Shown here: in pieces, positions 48,371 through 56,531 of the stretch
Layout of the letters: every line of letters begins with the position of its first letter
Position numbering within the stretch: position 1 is the stretch's first letter
Source of the DNA: Rhodospirillaceae bacterium MC!
Lineage (GTDB): Bacteria; Pseudomonadota; Alphaproteobacteria; MC1
NCBI GenBank assembly: GCA_002632265.1
Contig: NQOV01000005.1
Location: 84,234-148,233 of the forward strand
Direction: 5' to 3'
DNA length: 64,000 bases
Made by a program: the position numbers and the translations under genes
Notes under the pieces: model-generated
Seen by the model: only the letters and a program-made list of their open reading frames with translations
The model's database searches: none
What the model was told of the DNA's origin: nothing

Positions 48371-49610
48371 AACGTAAAGCCTCCACAGGTTCAAGCTTAG
48401 TAGCTTTCCATGCAGGATAGATCGTCGCTAAAAAGGATAAGGCAAGGGACATAACAACAATAAACACAACTTCACTCACATTTAAGTTGGACGGTAACCC
48501 ATGCAATGAGTAAACATCTTCCGAAAATAGCTTAGTATGAAAGGAATTTTCAATAAATATACGAATGCGATCAACATTTAAGGCAATTATCACTCCTAAG
48601 ATAGTTCCTAACGCTGTCCCTACAATACCGATCATTGCTCCTATAAGGAAGAAGATTTTCATTACGGATCTTCGACTAATGCCAATGGTTCGTAGAATGG
48701 CCACATCGGCAGTTTTATCTCTCACCAGCATTATCAAGCCTGATATCACATTAAAAGAGGCCACAATAATAATCAACATCAATATGATAAACATTACATT
48801 GCGTTCCACTTTAATGGCACTAAAAAACGCCGAATTCTTTTTCGCCCACTCATAGGAATAAGCTGTGTATTTTGAAACTAATCCCTTGAGATATTTACTA
48901 TAATCATCGGTAGAGTTACGATCTTTTAAAAAGAGAGATAGGAATGTTAAACGTCCATTTGTATTAAAATAATTGTGAGCGTTTTTTGTATTCATAAAGA
49001 TATAAGCACTGTCATATTGGATCATCCCCACAGTAAAAACACCAGCGATAGGATAAGATCGAACTTTCGGCATAGTCCCAAAAGGAGTAAAAGATCCCTT
49101 AGGGGAAATTATGGTAATGTTTCCGCCTTTATATACTCTCAACTTGCGTGCTAAATCACTACCGATGAAGACTCCGCCCTTATCGAAACTTGCAAGATCT
49201 TTCTTGTGTATGGTTTTGTTGGCATTCGGTAATGCAATAAAATTTGCCGAATCCATACCTCTAATGATAACACCAGAATTTATCCCACTCTTCGAACTGG
49301 CCATAGCCTGCCCCTCAACTGTTGGCACAACTAATTTAATTCTATGATCTTTCTTTAAGGTTTTAATTAAGCCTTGCCATTTCTGCGGACCGCCTGCATA
49401 TGATTGGATGTTAATATCGCCATTCATACCTAAAATCTTATTCATAAGATCATCATGAAAGCCATTCATTACCGACATAACAATAATCAAAGTAGCCACA
49501 CCCAACATAATACCGATAATGGAAAACCACGTAATAACAGAAATAAAACGCTCGCTTCTTCTTGCTAACATATATCTAAACGCTATTTTTAATTCTGTTC
49601 TTGTAAACAT
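48363..49610 (-). CDS. lolC: Lipoprotein-releasing system permease LolC/LolE
   Basis: This 415-residue membrane protein has one N-terminal membrane segment (FSIIGIMLGVATLIIVMSVM, about 29-48) and a large periplasmic domain. Three C-terminal segments follow (MFIILMLIIIVASFNVISGL; IGIVGTALGTILGVIIALNV; VVFIVVMSLALSFLATIYPA). The start of the protein (ELKIAFRYMLARRSERFISV) and the end (YPAWKATKLEPVEALRYE) are LolC/E hallmarks. Alphaproteobacteria commonly have one such gene rather than separate lolC and lolE, and only one is present here. It is translationally coupled to lolD and lies 60 bases after proS. Confidence 0.95.
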   Translation of the reverse strand: MFTRTELKIAFRYMLARRSERFISVITWFSIIGIMLGVATLIIVMSVMNGFHDDLMNKILGMNGDINIQSYAGGPQKWQGLIKTLKKDHRIKLVVPTVEGQAMASSKSGINSGVIIRGMDSANFIALPNANKTIHKKDLASFDKGGVFIGSDLARKLRVYKGGNITIISPKGSFTPFGTMPKVRSYPIAGVFTVGMIQYDSAYIFMNTKNAHNYFNTNGRLTFLSLFLKDRNSTDDYSKYLKGLVSKYTAYSYEWAKKNSAFFSAIKVERNVMFIILMLIIIVASFNVISGLIMLVRDKTADVAILRTIGISRRSVMKIFFLIGAMIGIVGTALGTILGVIIALNVDRIRIFIENSFHTKLFSEDVYSLHGLPSNLNVSEVVFIVVMSLALSFLATIYPAWKATKLEPVEALRYE

Positions 49611-49670
49611 CTTGAGCCTTATTGTTTGGTTTGGTTTGTTTGGTTATTGTTGTTATTAATCTTAATCTTA

Positions 49671-51023
49671 TTAAATAGAATCTACAAACTTTTGTAAACT
49701 ATCTTCTGATTTAGCTTTTATGATTCTTTCTTGAACTTCTTCAACACTTAAGTTTATAGAATTACCAGATTTTCGGCTTACAAGTTTCACATGCCCATCT
49801 AGCAGACCACGAGGACCAACAACTAAAAGCAAAGGAATACCGATCAAATCCATATCGGCAAACTTACTGCCCACACGGTCGTTACGATCATCAATGGCTA
49901 CATCTAATTTATGATTTTTAAGATTCTTATATATATCATTTGCGACTTTTGACGATTCTTCATCCTTAGGTTTAACGTCTAAAACTACCATTTCAAAGGG
50001 AGCTACAGCAACCGGCCATATGATCCCCTTATCGTCATGACTGGCCTCAATGATACCAGCAACACAACGAGAAACGCCAATGCCGTATGATCCCATATGC
50101 ACAGGAATTTCCTTACCTTCTTTATTCATAACAACCGCATGTAATGGCTCGGAATACTTCGTGCCAAAATTAAACACATGCCCCACTTCGATCCCACGGG
50201 TTTTTATGATATCATCGCCGAATTTTTTAGCGTCTTCTTCCACGTACATTTCATCAGTGGCCGCATATTTACTTGTCCATTCTTGGAAATATTTTGAAAG
50301 ATCACCGTCATAATCCACATTATCAGGGATATCCATTTCTAAGAAATCCTTATGGCAATAGACTTCAGATTCCCCAGTTTCGGCAAGTAAAAGAAATTCA
50401 TGGCTTAAATTACCGCCAATTGGCCCTGTATCGGCTTTCATGGGAATGGCACGAATCCCCATTTTATTAAATATTCTCAAATAAGAAACGAACATACGAT
50501 AATAGGATTTTACAGAATTTTCTTCATCTATATCAAATGAATAAGCGTCTTTCATGGTAAACTCTCGCCCACGCATTAAGCCAAACCTTGGACGGATCTC
50601 ATCACGGAATTTTAATTGGATTTGATACAATAATGTGGGAAGTTGTTTCCAAGATTTAACCTCTTTACGGAAAAGATCTGTAATTACTTCTTCATTGGTT
50701 GGACCATATAACAATTCACGTCCGTGGCGATCGTTAATTCTTAACATTTCATCGCCATAATCTTCATATCTTCCGCTTTCTTTCCATAAATCAGCGGTTT
50801 GAATGGTCGACATACGAACTTCGCTAGCTCCTGCGAGTTCTTGCTCTTCACGTATGATGTTTTCGATTTTAGTTAGAACCCTTAAACCCAAAGGCAACCA
50901 TGTATAAATACCCGATACACTTTGGCGAATCATACCTGCACGCAACATAAAACGATGCGATACTATGGCCGCTTCACTGGGATTTTCCTTGATGGTTGGT
51001 ACAAAATAACGAGATAGACGCAT
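49671..51023 (-). CDS. proS: Prolyl-tRNA synthetase, short type without editing insert
   Basis: This 450-residue class II synthetase shows motif 1 ([20 protein letters not shown]), motif 2 ([20 protein letters not shown], near residues 138-157) and motif 3 ([16 protein letters not shown]). An anticodon-binding domain follows ([12 protein letters not shown]). It lacks the insertion domain of about 180 residues found in E. coli ProS (572), as is usual in Alphaproteobacteria. The ATG at 51023 (MRLSRYFVP) sits at good distance from AAGGA; the ATG two codons earlier at 51029 is only 3 bases from it. First gene of the run to dnaE. Confidence 0.95.
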   Translation of the reverse strand: MRLSRYFVPTIKENPSEAAIVSHRFMLRAGMIRQSVSGIYTWLPLGLRVLTKIENIIREEQELAGASEVRMSTIQTADLWKESGRYEDYGDEMLRINDRHGRELLYGPTNEEVITDLFRKEVKSWKQLPTLLYQIQLKFRDEIRPRFGLMRGREFTMKDAYSFDIDEENSVKSYYRMFVSYLRIFNKMGIRAIPMKADTGPIGGNLSHEFLLLAETGESEVYCHKDFLEMDIPDNVDYDGDLSKYFQEWTSKYAATDEMYVEEDAKKFGDDIIKTRGIEVGHVFNFGTKYSEPLHAVVMNKEGKEIPVHMGSYGIGVSRCVAGIIEASHDDKGIIWPVAVAPFEMVVLDVKPKDEESSKVANDIYKNLKNHKLDVAIDDRNDRVGSKFADMDLIGIPLLLVVGPRGLLDGHVKLVSRKSGNSINLSVEEVQERIIKAKSEDSLQKFVDSI

Positions 51024-51323
51024 TTTCATTTTCCTTATATAAAATTATCATTGTCCATTTTAACAAACATTTGACAAATATTGTTCTACTGAAGTGATTA
51101 TTTTTCACAACCCTTATTGATATAAGTATTTTAACAAAAAAATGCAAAAAGTCAAAGATCTTTTTTAATTAATATTTTTTCTTAAATACGAAATTCATAT
51201 ATATCAATTGAAGTATGGAAATAACATACTGCTGTTGTGTTATAATATATTCATATAATATATATAATATTACCGCTTTAACACTAAATAATCGATGTTT
51301 ACATAGTAAAAATAATAAAATTG

Positions 51324-51352
51324 TTGCAAAAAATATAATATTAATGTACAAT
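51324..51352 (+). promoter_or_regulatory. Sigma-70-type promoter for the carboxyltransferase gene
   Basis: TTGCAA at 51324-51329, 17 bases, TACAAT at 51347-51352, 42 bases before the TTG start. It argues against any start further upstream, since those would lie ahead of the promoter. Confidence 0.7.
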
Positions 51353-51394
51353 AAAGCATTAAGTATTGTAAATGACTTCATAGGAGTATTTATC

Positions 51395-52852
51395 TTGAAA
51401 AAAATAGGAATAACAGAAGTTGTCTTAAGGGACGGTCAACAATCACTATTGGCAACTAGGTTGAAAATAGATGATATGCTTCCCATCGCCCATACACTTG
51501 ATCAAGCAGGATACTGGTCAATCGAAAGTTGGGGCGGGGCTACTTTTGATTCGTGTATTAGATTCTTACATGAAGATCCGTGGGATAGAATCCGAGAATT
51601 TAAAAAAGCTATGCCCAACACTCCACAACAAATGTTGTTACGAGGACAGAATCTTCTCGGATATCGTAATTATGCCGATGATGTTGTCGATACATTCGTA
51701 CAACGTGCTACTAAAAATGGGATCGATGTCTTTAGAATCTTTGATGCCTTAAACGATCCGAGAAATATGGCACAAGCGATAAAATCTGCTAAAAATAATA
51801 ATGCCCACGCACAAGCTACAATTGCCTATACCATAAGCGAGTATCACAATTTAAGAACATGGGTTGATCTTGCAAAGCAAATCGAAGATCTTGGAGCGGA
51901 TTCCGTTTGTCTTAAAGATATGGCTGGCTTGCTTACTCCTAAAGACGCTTCTAATTTAATCGAGCGAATCAAAAGTGAAACCGATCTTCTGGTGCATTTA
52001 CATACGCATGCCACCACAGGTCTTTCAAGCCCTACTATCTTAAAGGCCATAAAAGCAGGGGTCGATAATGTGGATACTGCCATATCTACCATGTCAGGCA
52101 CATCAGGACACACCGCAACCGAGACCGTAGTCTCAATGCTTGAAAGCTATGATGAGTATACAACAGGACTAAACGGCGACCATTTACAAACAATCGCTTT
52201 ATATTTCAAAGAGATTCGCAAGAAATATGCCGAATTCGAAGGGGAATTAAAGGGCGTAGATAGTCGTATCCTTGATTATCAGATCCCTGGTGGAATGATA
52301 ACCAACTTTGAAAATCAACTAAAAAAACAAAACGCCATCGATAAACTTGATGACGTTTTAGCCGAAGTACCAAGAGTTAGGGCAGATATGGGATACATCC
52401 CACTAGTTACTCCCACATCGCAGATCGTCGGTTCTCAAGCTGTGTTAAATATCATATCGAAAAACAGATACGATCATATCTCCGAACAAGCAAGAAGCCT
52501 GATAAAAGGCGAATATGGGCAAACTCCTGCCCCCATTAATCCAGATCTTTTAGCTAAGGTACTAAATGGTGAAGAACCTATCACCTGCCGTCCTGCCGAT
52601 TTAATCAAAAACGAACTCCCTGCACTCAAAGCAAAACTAAAAGAAAAAGTTCAAGAACAAAACATCACTTTACGAGACGGCGATTTAGAAATCGACGACC
52701 TCCTAACCTACGCCCTATTCCCATGGGTAGCCCTTACATTCCTAAAAGGTCGCTCTTCTTCTAGTTCGAACAAAACAAAAAAACGCTCATGGCTTGAACT
52801 CCGCTACCAGCAAAAGCAACAAGAAAAACACCAACGAGAAAAGGAAAAATAA
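51395..52852 (+). CDS. Biotin-dependent carboxyltransferase subunit (OadA / PycB / 5S type) without biotin domain
   Basis: This is a 485-residue HMGL-like TIM-barrel carboxyltransferase. The N-terminus KKIGITEVVLRDGQQSLLAT and the metal-binding HLHTHATTGLSSP (about residues 205-217) are typical. So are GVDNVDTAISTMSGTSGHTA and QIPGGMITNFENQLK. Family members include oxaloacetate decarboxylase alpha, pyruvate carboxylase B and the transcarboxylase 5S subunit. The usual C-terminal biotinyl domain (MKM motif) of OadA is absent; the protein ends in a Lys/Gln-rich tail. A separate biotin carrier would be needed. The TTG start at 51395 has AGGAG 8 bases upstream; longer upstream frames lack a site. 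Confidence 0.88.
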   Translation: MKKIGITEVVLRDGQQSLLATRLKIDDMLPIAHTLDQAGYWSIESWGGATFDSCIRFLHEDPWDRIREFKKAMPNTPQQMLLRGQNLLGYRNYADDVVDTFVQRATKNGIDVFRIFDALNDPRNMAQAIKSAKNNNAHAQATIAYTISEYHNLRTWVDLAKQIEDLGADSVCLKDMAGLLTPKDASNLIERIKSETDLLVHLHTHATTGLSSPTILKAIKAGVDNVDTAISTMSGTSGHTATETVVSMLESYDEYTTGLNGDHLQTIALYFKEIRKKYAEFEGELKGVDSRILDYQIPGGMITNFENQLKKQNAIDKLDDVLAEVPRVRADMGYIPLVTPTSQIVGSQAVLNIISKNRYDHISEQARSLIKGEYGQTPAPINPDLLAKVLNGEEPITCRPADLIKNELPALKAKLKEKVQEQNITLRDGDLEIDDLLTYALFPWVALTFLKGRSSSSSNKTKKRSWLELRYQQKQQEKHQREKEK

Positions 52853-52853
52853 C

Positions 52854-53204
52854 TTATAAACTTACCTTTGCATTAACTAACGACTTTCTATAAAAATTCC
52901 TTGTTATACGTTTCTTTAAAAAGTTCTTCCTCTTTCGAATAAAAATAATCCTATCCTTAGCCGAAATAATACTCTTCGCTGTCTTATCTGGCTTCTTAGG
53001 AAAGGAAATAGGCTTCTTCTTTTGCATAAAATCATAGATAATAAGCTTTTTACTCATCTCTTTTTTATCCATAGCTCTCAACTTCGATATTATATAATCA
53101 TCATACAAAAAATGATTAATAACAGACACCCTAGTCGCAAACAACGCCATAACCGTAAAACTAAAAGCAATAAATATCACAACCAAAACCCGCAATTTAA
53201 CCAT
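52854..53204 (-). CDS. Small basic membrane-anchored protein, unknown
   Basis: I do not recognise this 116-residue protein. It has one N-terminal hydrophobic segment (VLVVIFIAFSFTVMALFATR, residues 6-25) and then a very basic body with many Lys/Arg/Ile (KKKPISFPKKPDKTAK, IIFIRKRKNFLKKRITRN). A ribosome binding site, AGGAGA, lies 6 bases before the ATG at 53204, which supports translation. Its stop is 1 base from the stop of the convergent carboxyltransferase. It could be an anchored nucleic-acid- or envelope-binding protein, but nothing proves it. Confidence 0.5.
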   Translation of the reverse strand: MVKLRVLVVIFIAFSFTVMALFATRVSVINHFLYDDYIISKLRAMDKKEMSKKLIIYDFMQKKKPISFPKKPDKTAKSIISAKDRIIFIRKRKNFLKKRITRNFYRKSLVNAKVSL

Positions 53205-53332
53205 ACTACTCTCCTATCTTTAATATATGAATATATTGTTACACGTTATATGTAGCCACTCTTATTCAAAATACCATACTTTTTTTGCGATATCTGTGGC
53301 AATATGTGAGATTGTTGTGGATTGTGCGGGTT

Positions 53333-53395
53333 GTGGATTGCGGATTGTGGATTGTGGATTGTGGATTGCGGGTTGCGGGTTGCGGGTTGCGGGTT
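53333..53395. repeat. Heptamer tandem repeat (GTGGATT / GCGGATT / GCGGGTT)
   Basis: Nine contiguous 7-base units: one GTGGATT, one GCGGATT, three GTGGATT, then four GCGGGTT, with degenerate units before and after. It is far richer in G than its surroundings. It lies in the intergenic stretch downstream of the start of the small basic protein gene. Confidence 0.9.
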
Positions 53396-53528
53396 CTATG
53401 GATTATAGCTTGTAGCTTGTAGCTTATTTTCATTCCACATTATATCTTCTCCAATAAATATATAAGTATATAAGTAATAAGTATATAAGTATAAATGCAA
53501 ACTATATATCATGTTTATTATTTATTTC

Positions 53529-53681
53529 TGTAGGCCTAAGATAAATCTAATATAAGTATATATACTACTACTTTAAATATATTGTAATAAATTAGTGGTA
53601 TATCTAAAAACAGTCATTTATTACAATATATTTAAAATAGTAGTAGATGTATTTATTATATACCTACTTTAGGCCTGTAAG
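53529..53681. repeat. Large palindromic element, family C, copy 1
   Basis: Bounded by GTAGGCCTAA and TTAGGCCTGTA. Internal arms of 29 bases (53563-53591 and 53617-53645) match with one mismatch. It is preceded from 53431 by an ATTCCACATTATA...TCTCC module that recurs before copies 2 and 3. Confidence 0.85.
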
Positions 53682-53937
53682 TATAAACAATAGCAATGAT
53701 ATATAATTTTTAAGGCCTAAATGTATATTAATAATACACAACAAGATAAAAAGAATATATGGAAAAAATAATTATAGTTATTTGTAATCTAGTGATATTT
53801 TAATACACTACATTTCAATAGCTTACAATAAAATTAAATCTTAGTAACAATTAATTAGATATTAATATATATTTTTAATATATATTATGCTAATATAAAT
53901 ACGTGAACTTGCACATGTTTATTTATTAGGAGTTTTT
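53682..53937. other. AT-rich leader of the small peptide gene
   Basis: No open frame. It contains another TAAGGCCTAA at 53711-53720, a symmetrical ATTAATATATA stretch near 53860-53888, and a possible -10 TATAAA near 53894. It should hold the promoter of the peptide gene at 53938. Confidence 0.35.
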
Positions 53938-54081
53938 ATGAGAAAATTTTTTGCAATTATATTATTTATGATTCTAACTGGCGTATTTGCTAGTAGTGCT
54001 TTTGCTTGCCCTAAGGGACAACATCCCCACGGTGGCACGGGCCCACATCATAAGGGCGGATACTGTTCATATGAAAAATAG
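53938..54081 (+). CDS. Small secreted His/Gly-rich peptide (47 residues), unknown
   Basis: The ATG at 53938 follows AGGAG by 6 bases. The first 23 residues form a textbook signal peptide: MRKFF, then the hydrophobic AIILFMILTGVFA, then SSAFA as a cleavage site. The predicted mature peptide of 24 residues begins CPKGQHPHGGTGPHHKGGYC and ends SYEK. It has two cysteines 19 residues apart, four histidines and six glycines. It could be closed by one disulfide and could bind metal through histidines. A perfect terminator follows 21 bases after the stop, so it is a one-gene unit. I do not recognise the family. Function may be metal-related, host-directed or antimicrobial; all are guesses. Confidence 0.75.
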   Translation: MRKFFAIILFMILTGVFASSAFACPKGQHPHGGTGPHHKGGYCSYEK

Positions 54082-54101
54082 TTTATATATAATATAAATT
54101 T

Positions 54102-54141
54102 AAAAAGGTTGTAAAATTAATGTGTTTTACAACCTTTTTTT
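54102..54141 (+). terminator. Intrinsic terminator of the small peptide gene
   Basis: A perfect 15-base stem (54102-54116 with 54125-54139), 8-base loop, then a T-run as part of the stem end. One of the strongest terminators in the window. Confidence 0.9.
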
Positions 54142-54225
54142 CATTCCACATATTGCCATTCCACATTATAATCCTCTCCCACAAGTAAAAACACTCATTA
54201 TATATCATTTTTATTCTTATATTTG

Positions 54226-54373
54226 CAGGCCTAAACTAAATATAATATAAGTATGTATAGTACTACTTTAAATATGTTATAATAAGATAATAGAATATCT
54301 ATAAATAGCTATTTGCCAAATAGTACTTAAAGTATTGTTAGATGTATTTATATTATACTTATATTAGGCCAGT
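54226..54373. repeat. Large palindromic element, family C, copy 2
   Basis: Bounded by GCAGGCCTAA and TTAGGCCAG. The interior again has TACTACTTTAAATATGTTATAATAA with a diverged right arm. The ATTCCACATTATAATCCTCTCC module lies upstream at 54158-54179. Confidence 0.8.
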
Positions 54374-54620
54374 AACTATAATGATAAGTAAAATACAACA
54401 CAATCATATTTTCTTTGTGATGTTATTGTTATTCCAAATTATAATGCTACAAAAAATATTTATTGTTAGTGGATATCACAATAGATTCGCATACTACGCA
54501 ATATAATAATAAAGTTTGTATGCTTGTTTAATGAAGTTGAATACATATTGCGATTCCATATTATAATCTTTTCCTACAAATAAAAAAGCTCATTATATAT
54601 CATTTCTATGGCTTATATTT

Positions 54621-54700
54621 TCAGGCTAAAAACAGCTATTCACTAAATAGTATCTAAAATAGCTTAATATATACTTATTATATATTTGTGTTAGGCCAGC
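54621..54700. repeat. Palindromic element, family C, copy 3 (shortened)
   Basis: Bounded by TCAGGCTAAA and TTAGGCCAGC, with an internal deletion relative to copies 1 and 2. The ATTCCATATTATAATCTTTTCC module precedes it from 54553. Stretches between the copies carry no gene. Confidence 0.75.
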
Positions 54701-54960
54701 ACACATAATAATCAATAGAGTAGAAAACAATCATTGTTAGTGGTAATGTTCTGTTATAATGTGGGATAATAATATATTATTTGATAATGTAAAATAACAA
54801 TAATATGCAAGGGCAATATATCAATTAAAATCCATGATGAGCCAGCTAGTCGCCGAAGTGGATGGAACGGGAACGGAGGGTTGTGTAACAGTGTTGTGTT
54901 TAGGTGTATGGTAGGGTGTGTTATAGGGGGTAGGGTTTTATGTGGGTTTCCTGATAATAA
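54701..54960. other. Gene-free stretch with a G-rich patch
   Basis: 54835-54955 is unusually G-rich on the plus strand, starting GAGCCAGCTAGTCGCCGAAG, with many GGG runs. It has no long open frame with a binding site. It could be a decayed gene, a small RNA or a transferred fragment; it is not a tRNA. Confidence 0.4.
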
Positions 54961-54964
54961 TGGA

Positions 54965-55009
54965 ATAAATAAAGGTATATACCACTAGTTGGTATATACC
55001 TTTATTTAT
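54965..55009. terminator. Perfect 20-base hairpin downstream of the atp operon
   Basis: Arms 54965-54984 and 54990-55009 are perfectly complementary, loop CTAGT. It may serve as a bidirectional terminator. Confidence 0.75.
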
Positions 55010-55012
55010 AAA

Positions 55013-55040
55013 AAGAATATTACGAAAGTGTAATATTCTT
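55013..55040 (-). terminator. Terminator of the F0 ATP synthase operon
   Basis: A perfect 11-base stem (AAGAATATTAC at 55013-55023 with GTAATATTCTT at 55030-55040), followed on the minus strand by TTTTTATAAAT. It lies 22 bases past the last atp gene. Confidence 0.8.
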
Positions 55041-55062
55041 CTATGACTGATAGTACTTGAAA

Positions 55063-55575
55063 TTATGCACTGTGTATTGTTTTGATAGCAGGAGCTATCT
55101 CGTTAATACCTTTAATTACTAAGTTTTCGTTATCGCCTGCACTTAAGCCATTTAACATAGCTTGTCTTGCAGAAGACACAACAACTTCGGTAGTTAGTTC
55201 GTGTATTTCTTGTTCAGTTCTTTTTTGAGCAAAAGTAATTCGCAATGCAATTTCACGCTTACGAGATTCCATAGAATTTGTAAGTTTTTCTTTTGCTTTT
55301 TCACGATAATGTTCAATATTAGATTTCGCAGTTTCCAACATTTTTTGAGCTTCACGCTCTACTTCTTGTTGTTTACGGCGATATTTTGCTACTGTTTCGT
55401 TAGCTTCTGATCTTAAAGTTTCTGATTCTTCAATAGAAACTCTAATTTTATCAATTTGGCTATCTAAAATGCTACCAACTATTCTCGGTGCACCTTTAAC
55501 GATTCCGACAATAACAATTGCCACAAAAGCCATAGCTTCCCAAAAATGGGTACTTTGAAAAATACTTTCTTCCAT
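55063..55575 (-). CDS. atpF: ATP synthase F0 subunit b
   Basis: This 170-residue peripheral-stalk subunit has an N-terminal membrane segment (FWEAMAFVAIVIVGIVKGAP, about residues 12-31). A long charged coiled-coil follows (SEANETVAKYRRKQQEVERE). It is the last gene of atpI-B-E-b'-b, the position of the canonical b subunit in Alphaproteobacteria. Its ATG overlaps the b' stop by one base (TAATG). With b' it forms the heterodimeric stator linking F0 to F1-delta. The F1 genes are not in the window, as usual for this group. Confidence 0.92.
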   Translation of the reverse strand: MEESIFQSTHFWEAMAFVAIVIVGIVKGAPRIVGSILDSQIDKIRVSIEESETLRSEANETVAKYRRKQQEVEREAQKMLETAKSNIEHYREKAKEKLTNSMESRKREIALRITFAQKRTEQEIHELTTEVVVSSARQAMLNGLSAGDNENLVIKGINEIAPAIKTIHSA

Positions 55576-56072
55576 TAGTTAACTCCCTTAGCTTTTAAGG
55601 CGTTAGCCACGGATGTTTCAATTAAAGATTGATCTATGTTAGCTTGGCTAACTTTAGAAATAACATCTTTAGTAACTTCAACCGCAAGTACTTTTAATTC
55701 TTCAATTGTTTCTTTGCGTTTTTCTTCTAGTTCACGTTCTGCAACACGAAGCTTTTCTTCTAATTTTGCATTAAGTTGATCTAGTTGTTTTTGGGCATCG
55801 GCATTTAATTCGGCATTTAATTCAGCAAGCATAGAACTTGCGTCCGCTCTAGATTTTTCCACTGCACTATTGTAATCTTCTACAATTTTTTTAGCTTCGT
55901 TTCTTAGAGTTTCAGCTTCTGATAAATTATCAGAAATTCTTTTCTCACGCTGATTTAAAATGTCCTCAAACTTTGGAAGAATCCATTTTTGAGACGCAAA
56001 CCAAATAAGACCAAATGTGATAAGAAGCCAAATAATTTGGCTTGCGTATGTTGACGCATCTAATTGGGGCAT
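55575..56072 (-). CDS. atpG: ATP synthase F0 subunit b'
   Basis: This 165-residue protein begins MPQLDASTYASQIIWLLITF, with a membrane segment at about 12-28. The Phe/Trp pattern SQKWILPKFEDILNQREKRI after it is typical of b and b' subunits, and a coiled-coil tail follows. Placed directly after atpE, it corresponds to b' of photosynthetic and alphaproteobacterial operons. An internal near-duplication, AELNAELNADAQ, sits near residue 86. The start at 56072 follows GAGGGAA. The gene for b overlaps its stop. Confidence 0.9.
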   Translation of the reverse strand: MPQLDASTYASQIIWLLITFGLIWFASQKWILPKFEDILNQREKRISDNLSEAETLRNEAKKIVEDYNSAVEKSRADASSMLAELNAELNADAQKQLDQLNAKLEEKLRVAERELEEKRKETIEELKVLAVEVTKDVISKVSQANIDQSLIETSVANALKAKGVN

Positions 56073-56179
56073 ATTTCCCTCTTATTCTCTTTGTAATAAA
56101 TAAAAAATTACTTTAAGTAGTTTACTTTAATAAAGGTTTTAAAAAACTCTCAAAAGCAAACTACATTGGAATTTTATTT

Positions 56180-56434
56180 CTATAAAGCAAATAAAACTAG
56201 TAAAGCAATTAGAAGAGCATAAAGTGCTGTAGCTTCTGATAAAGCGAAACCTAACCATAGCATACCTTGTACTTTAGACGCAGCAGATGGGTTACGAGCA
56301 ACCGCAGAAATGTAATGACCAAATACGGTACCAATACCAGCACCAGCACCAGCCACACCAGCAGCAGCAGCACCACCACCAATTAATCTACCTGCAAGAT
56401 GTAAACCTGCGTAAGTTGAATTCATGTCAGACAT
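56180..56434 (-). CDS. atpE: ATP synthase F0 subunit c
   Basis: This 84-residue proteolipid has two membrane helices. The first has the Gly/Ala-rich GGGAAAAGVAGAGAGIGTVF and the loop SAVARNPSA. The second carries the proton-binding Glu in GFALSEATALYALLIAL. A glutamate, with no extra sodium-ligand pattern obvious, suggests proton coupling; this is an inference. It has a nine-residue N-terminal addition (MSDMNSTYA). The start at 56434 follows AAGGA by 8 bases. Confidence 0.96.
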   Translation of the reverse strand: MSDMNSTYAGLHLAGRLIGGGAAAAGVAGAGAGIGTVFGHYISAVARNPSAASKVQGMLWLGFALSEATALYALLIALLVLFAL

Positions 56435-56531
56435 AATAAAATCCTTTTTTTTAATTAAATAATTATATAATAAGTTTGTTTACTAATTAAGTATAAACAA
56501 ATAAAGTTTAAATAACAAGTTATTTATTTTT

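Noticed and set aside
51215..51394. N-terminal extension of the carboxyltransferase to 545 residues
   Set aside because: The added 60 residues are Cys/Tyr/Asn-rich translation of AT-rich leader, lie across the promoter at 51324-51352, and have no binding site; the TTG at 51395 has AGGAG.
53227..53415. 62-codon Cys/Gly-rich frame near the heptamer array
   Set aside because: Its DCGLWIAGCGL text is only the translation of heptamer DNA, and it has no ribosome binding site.
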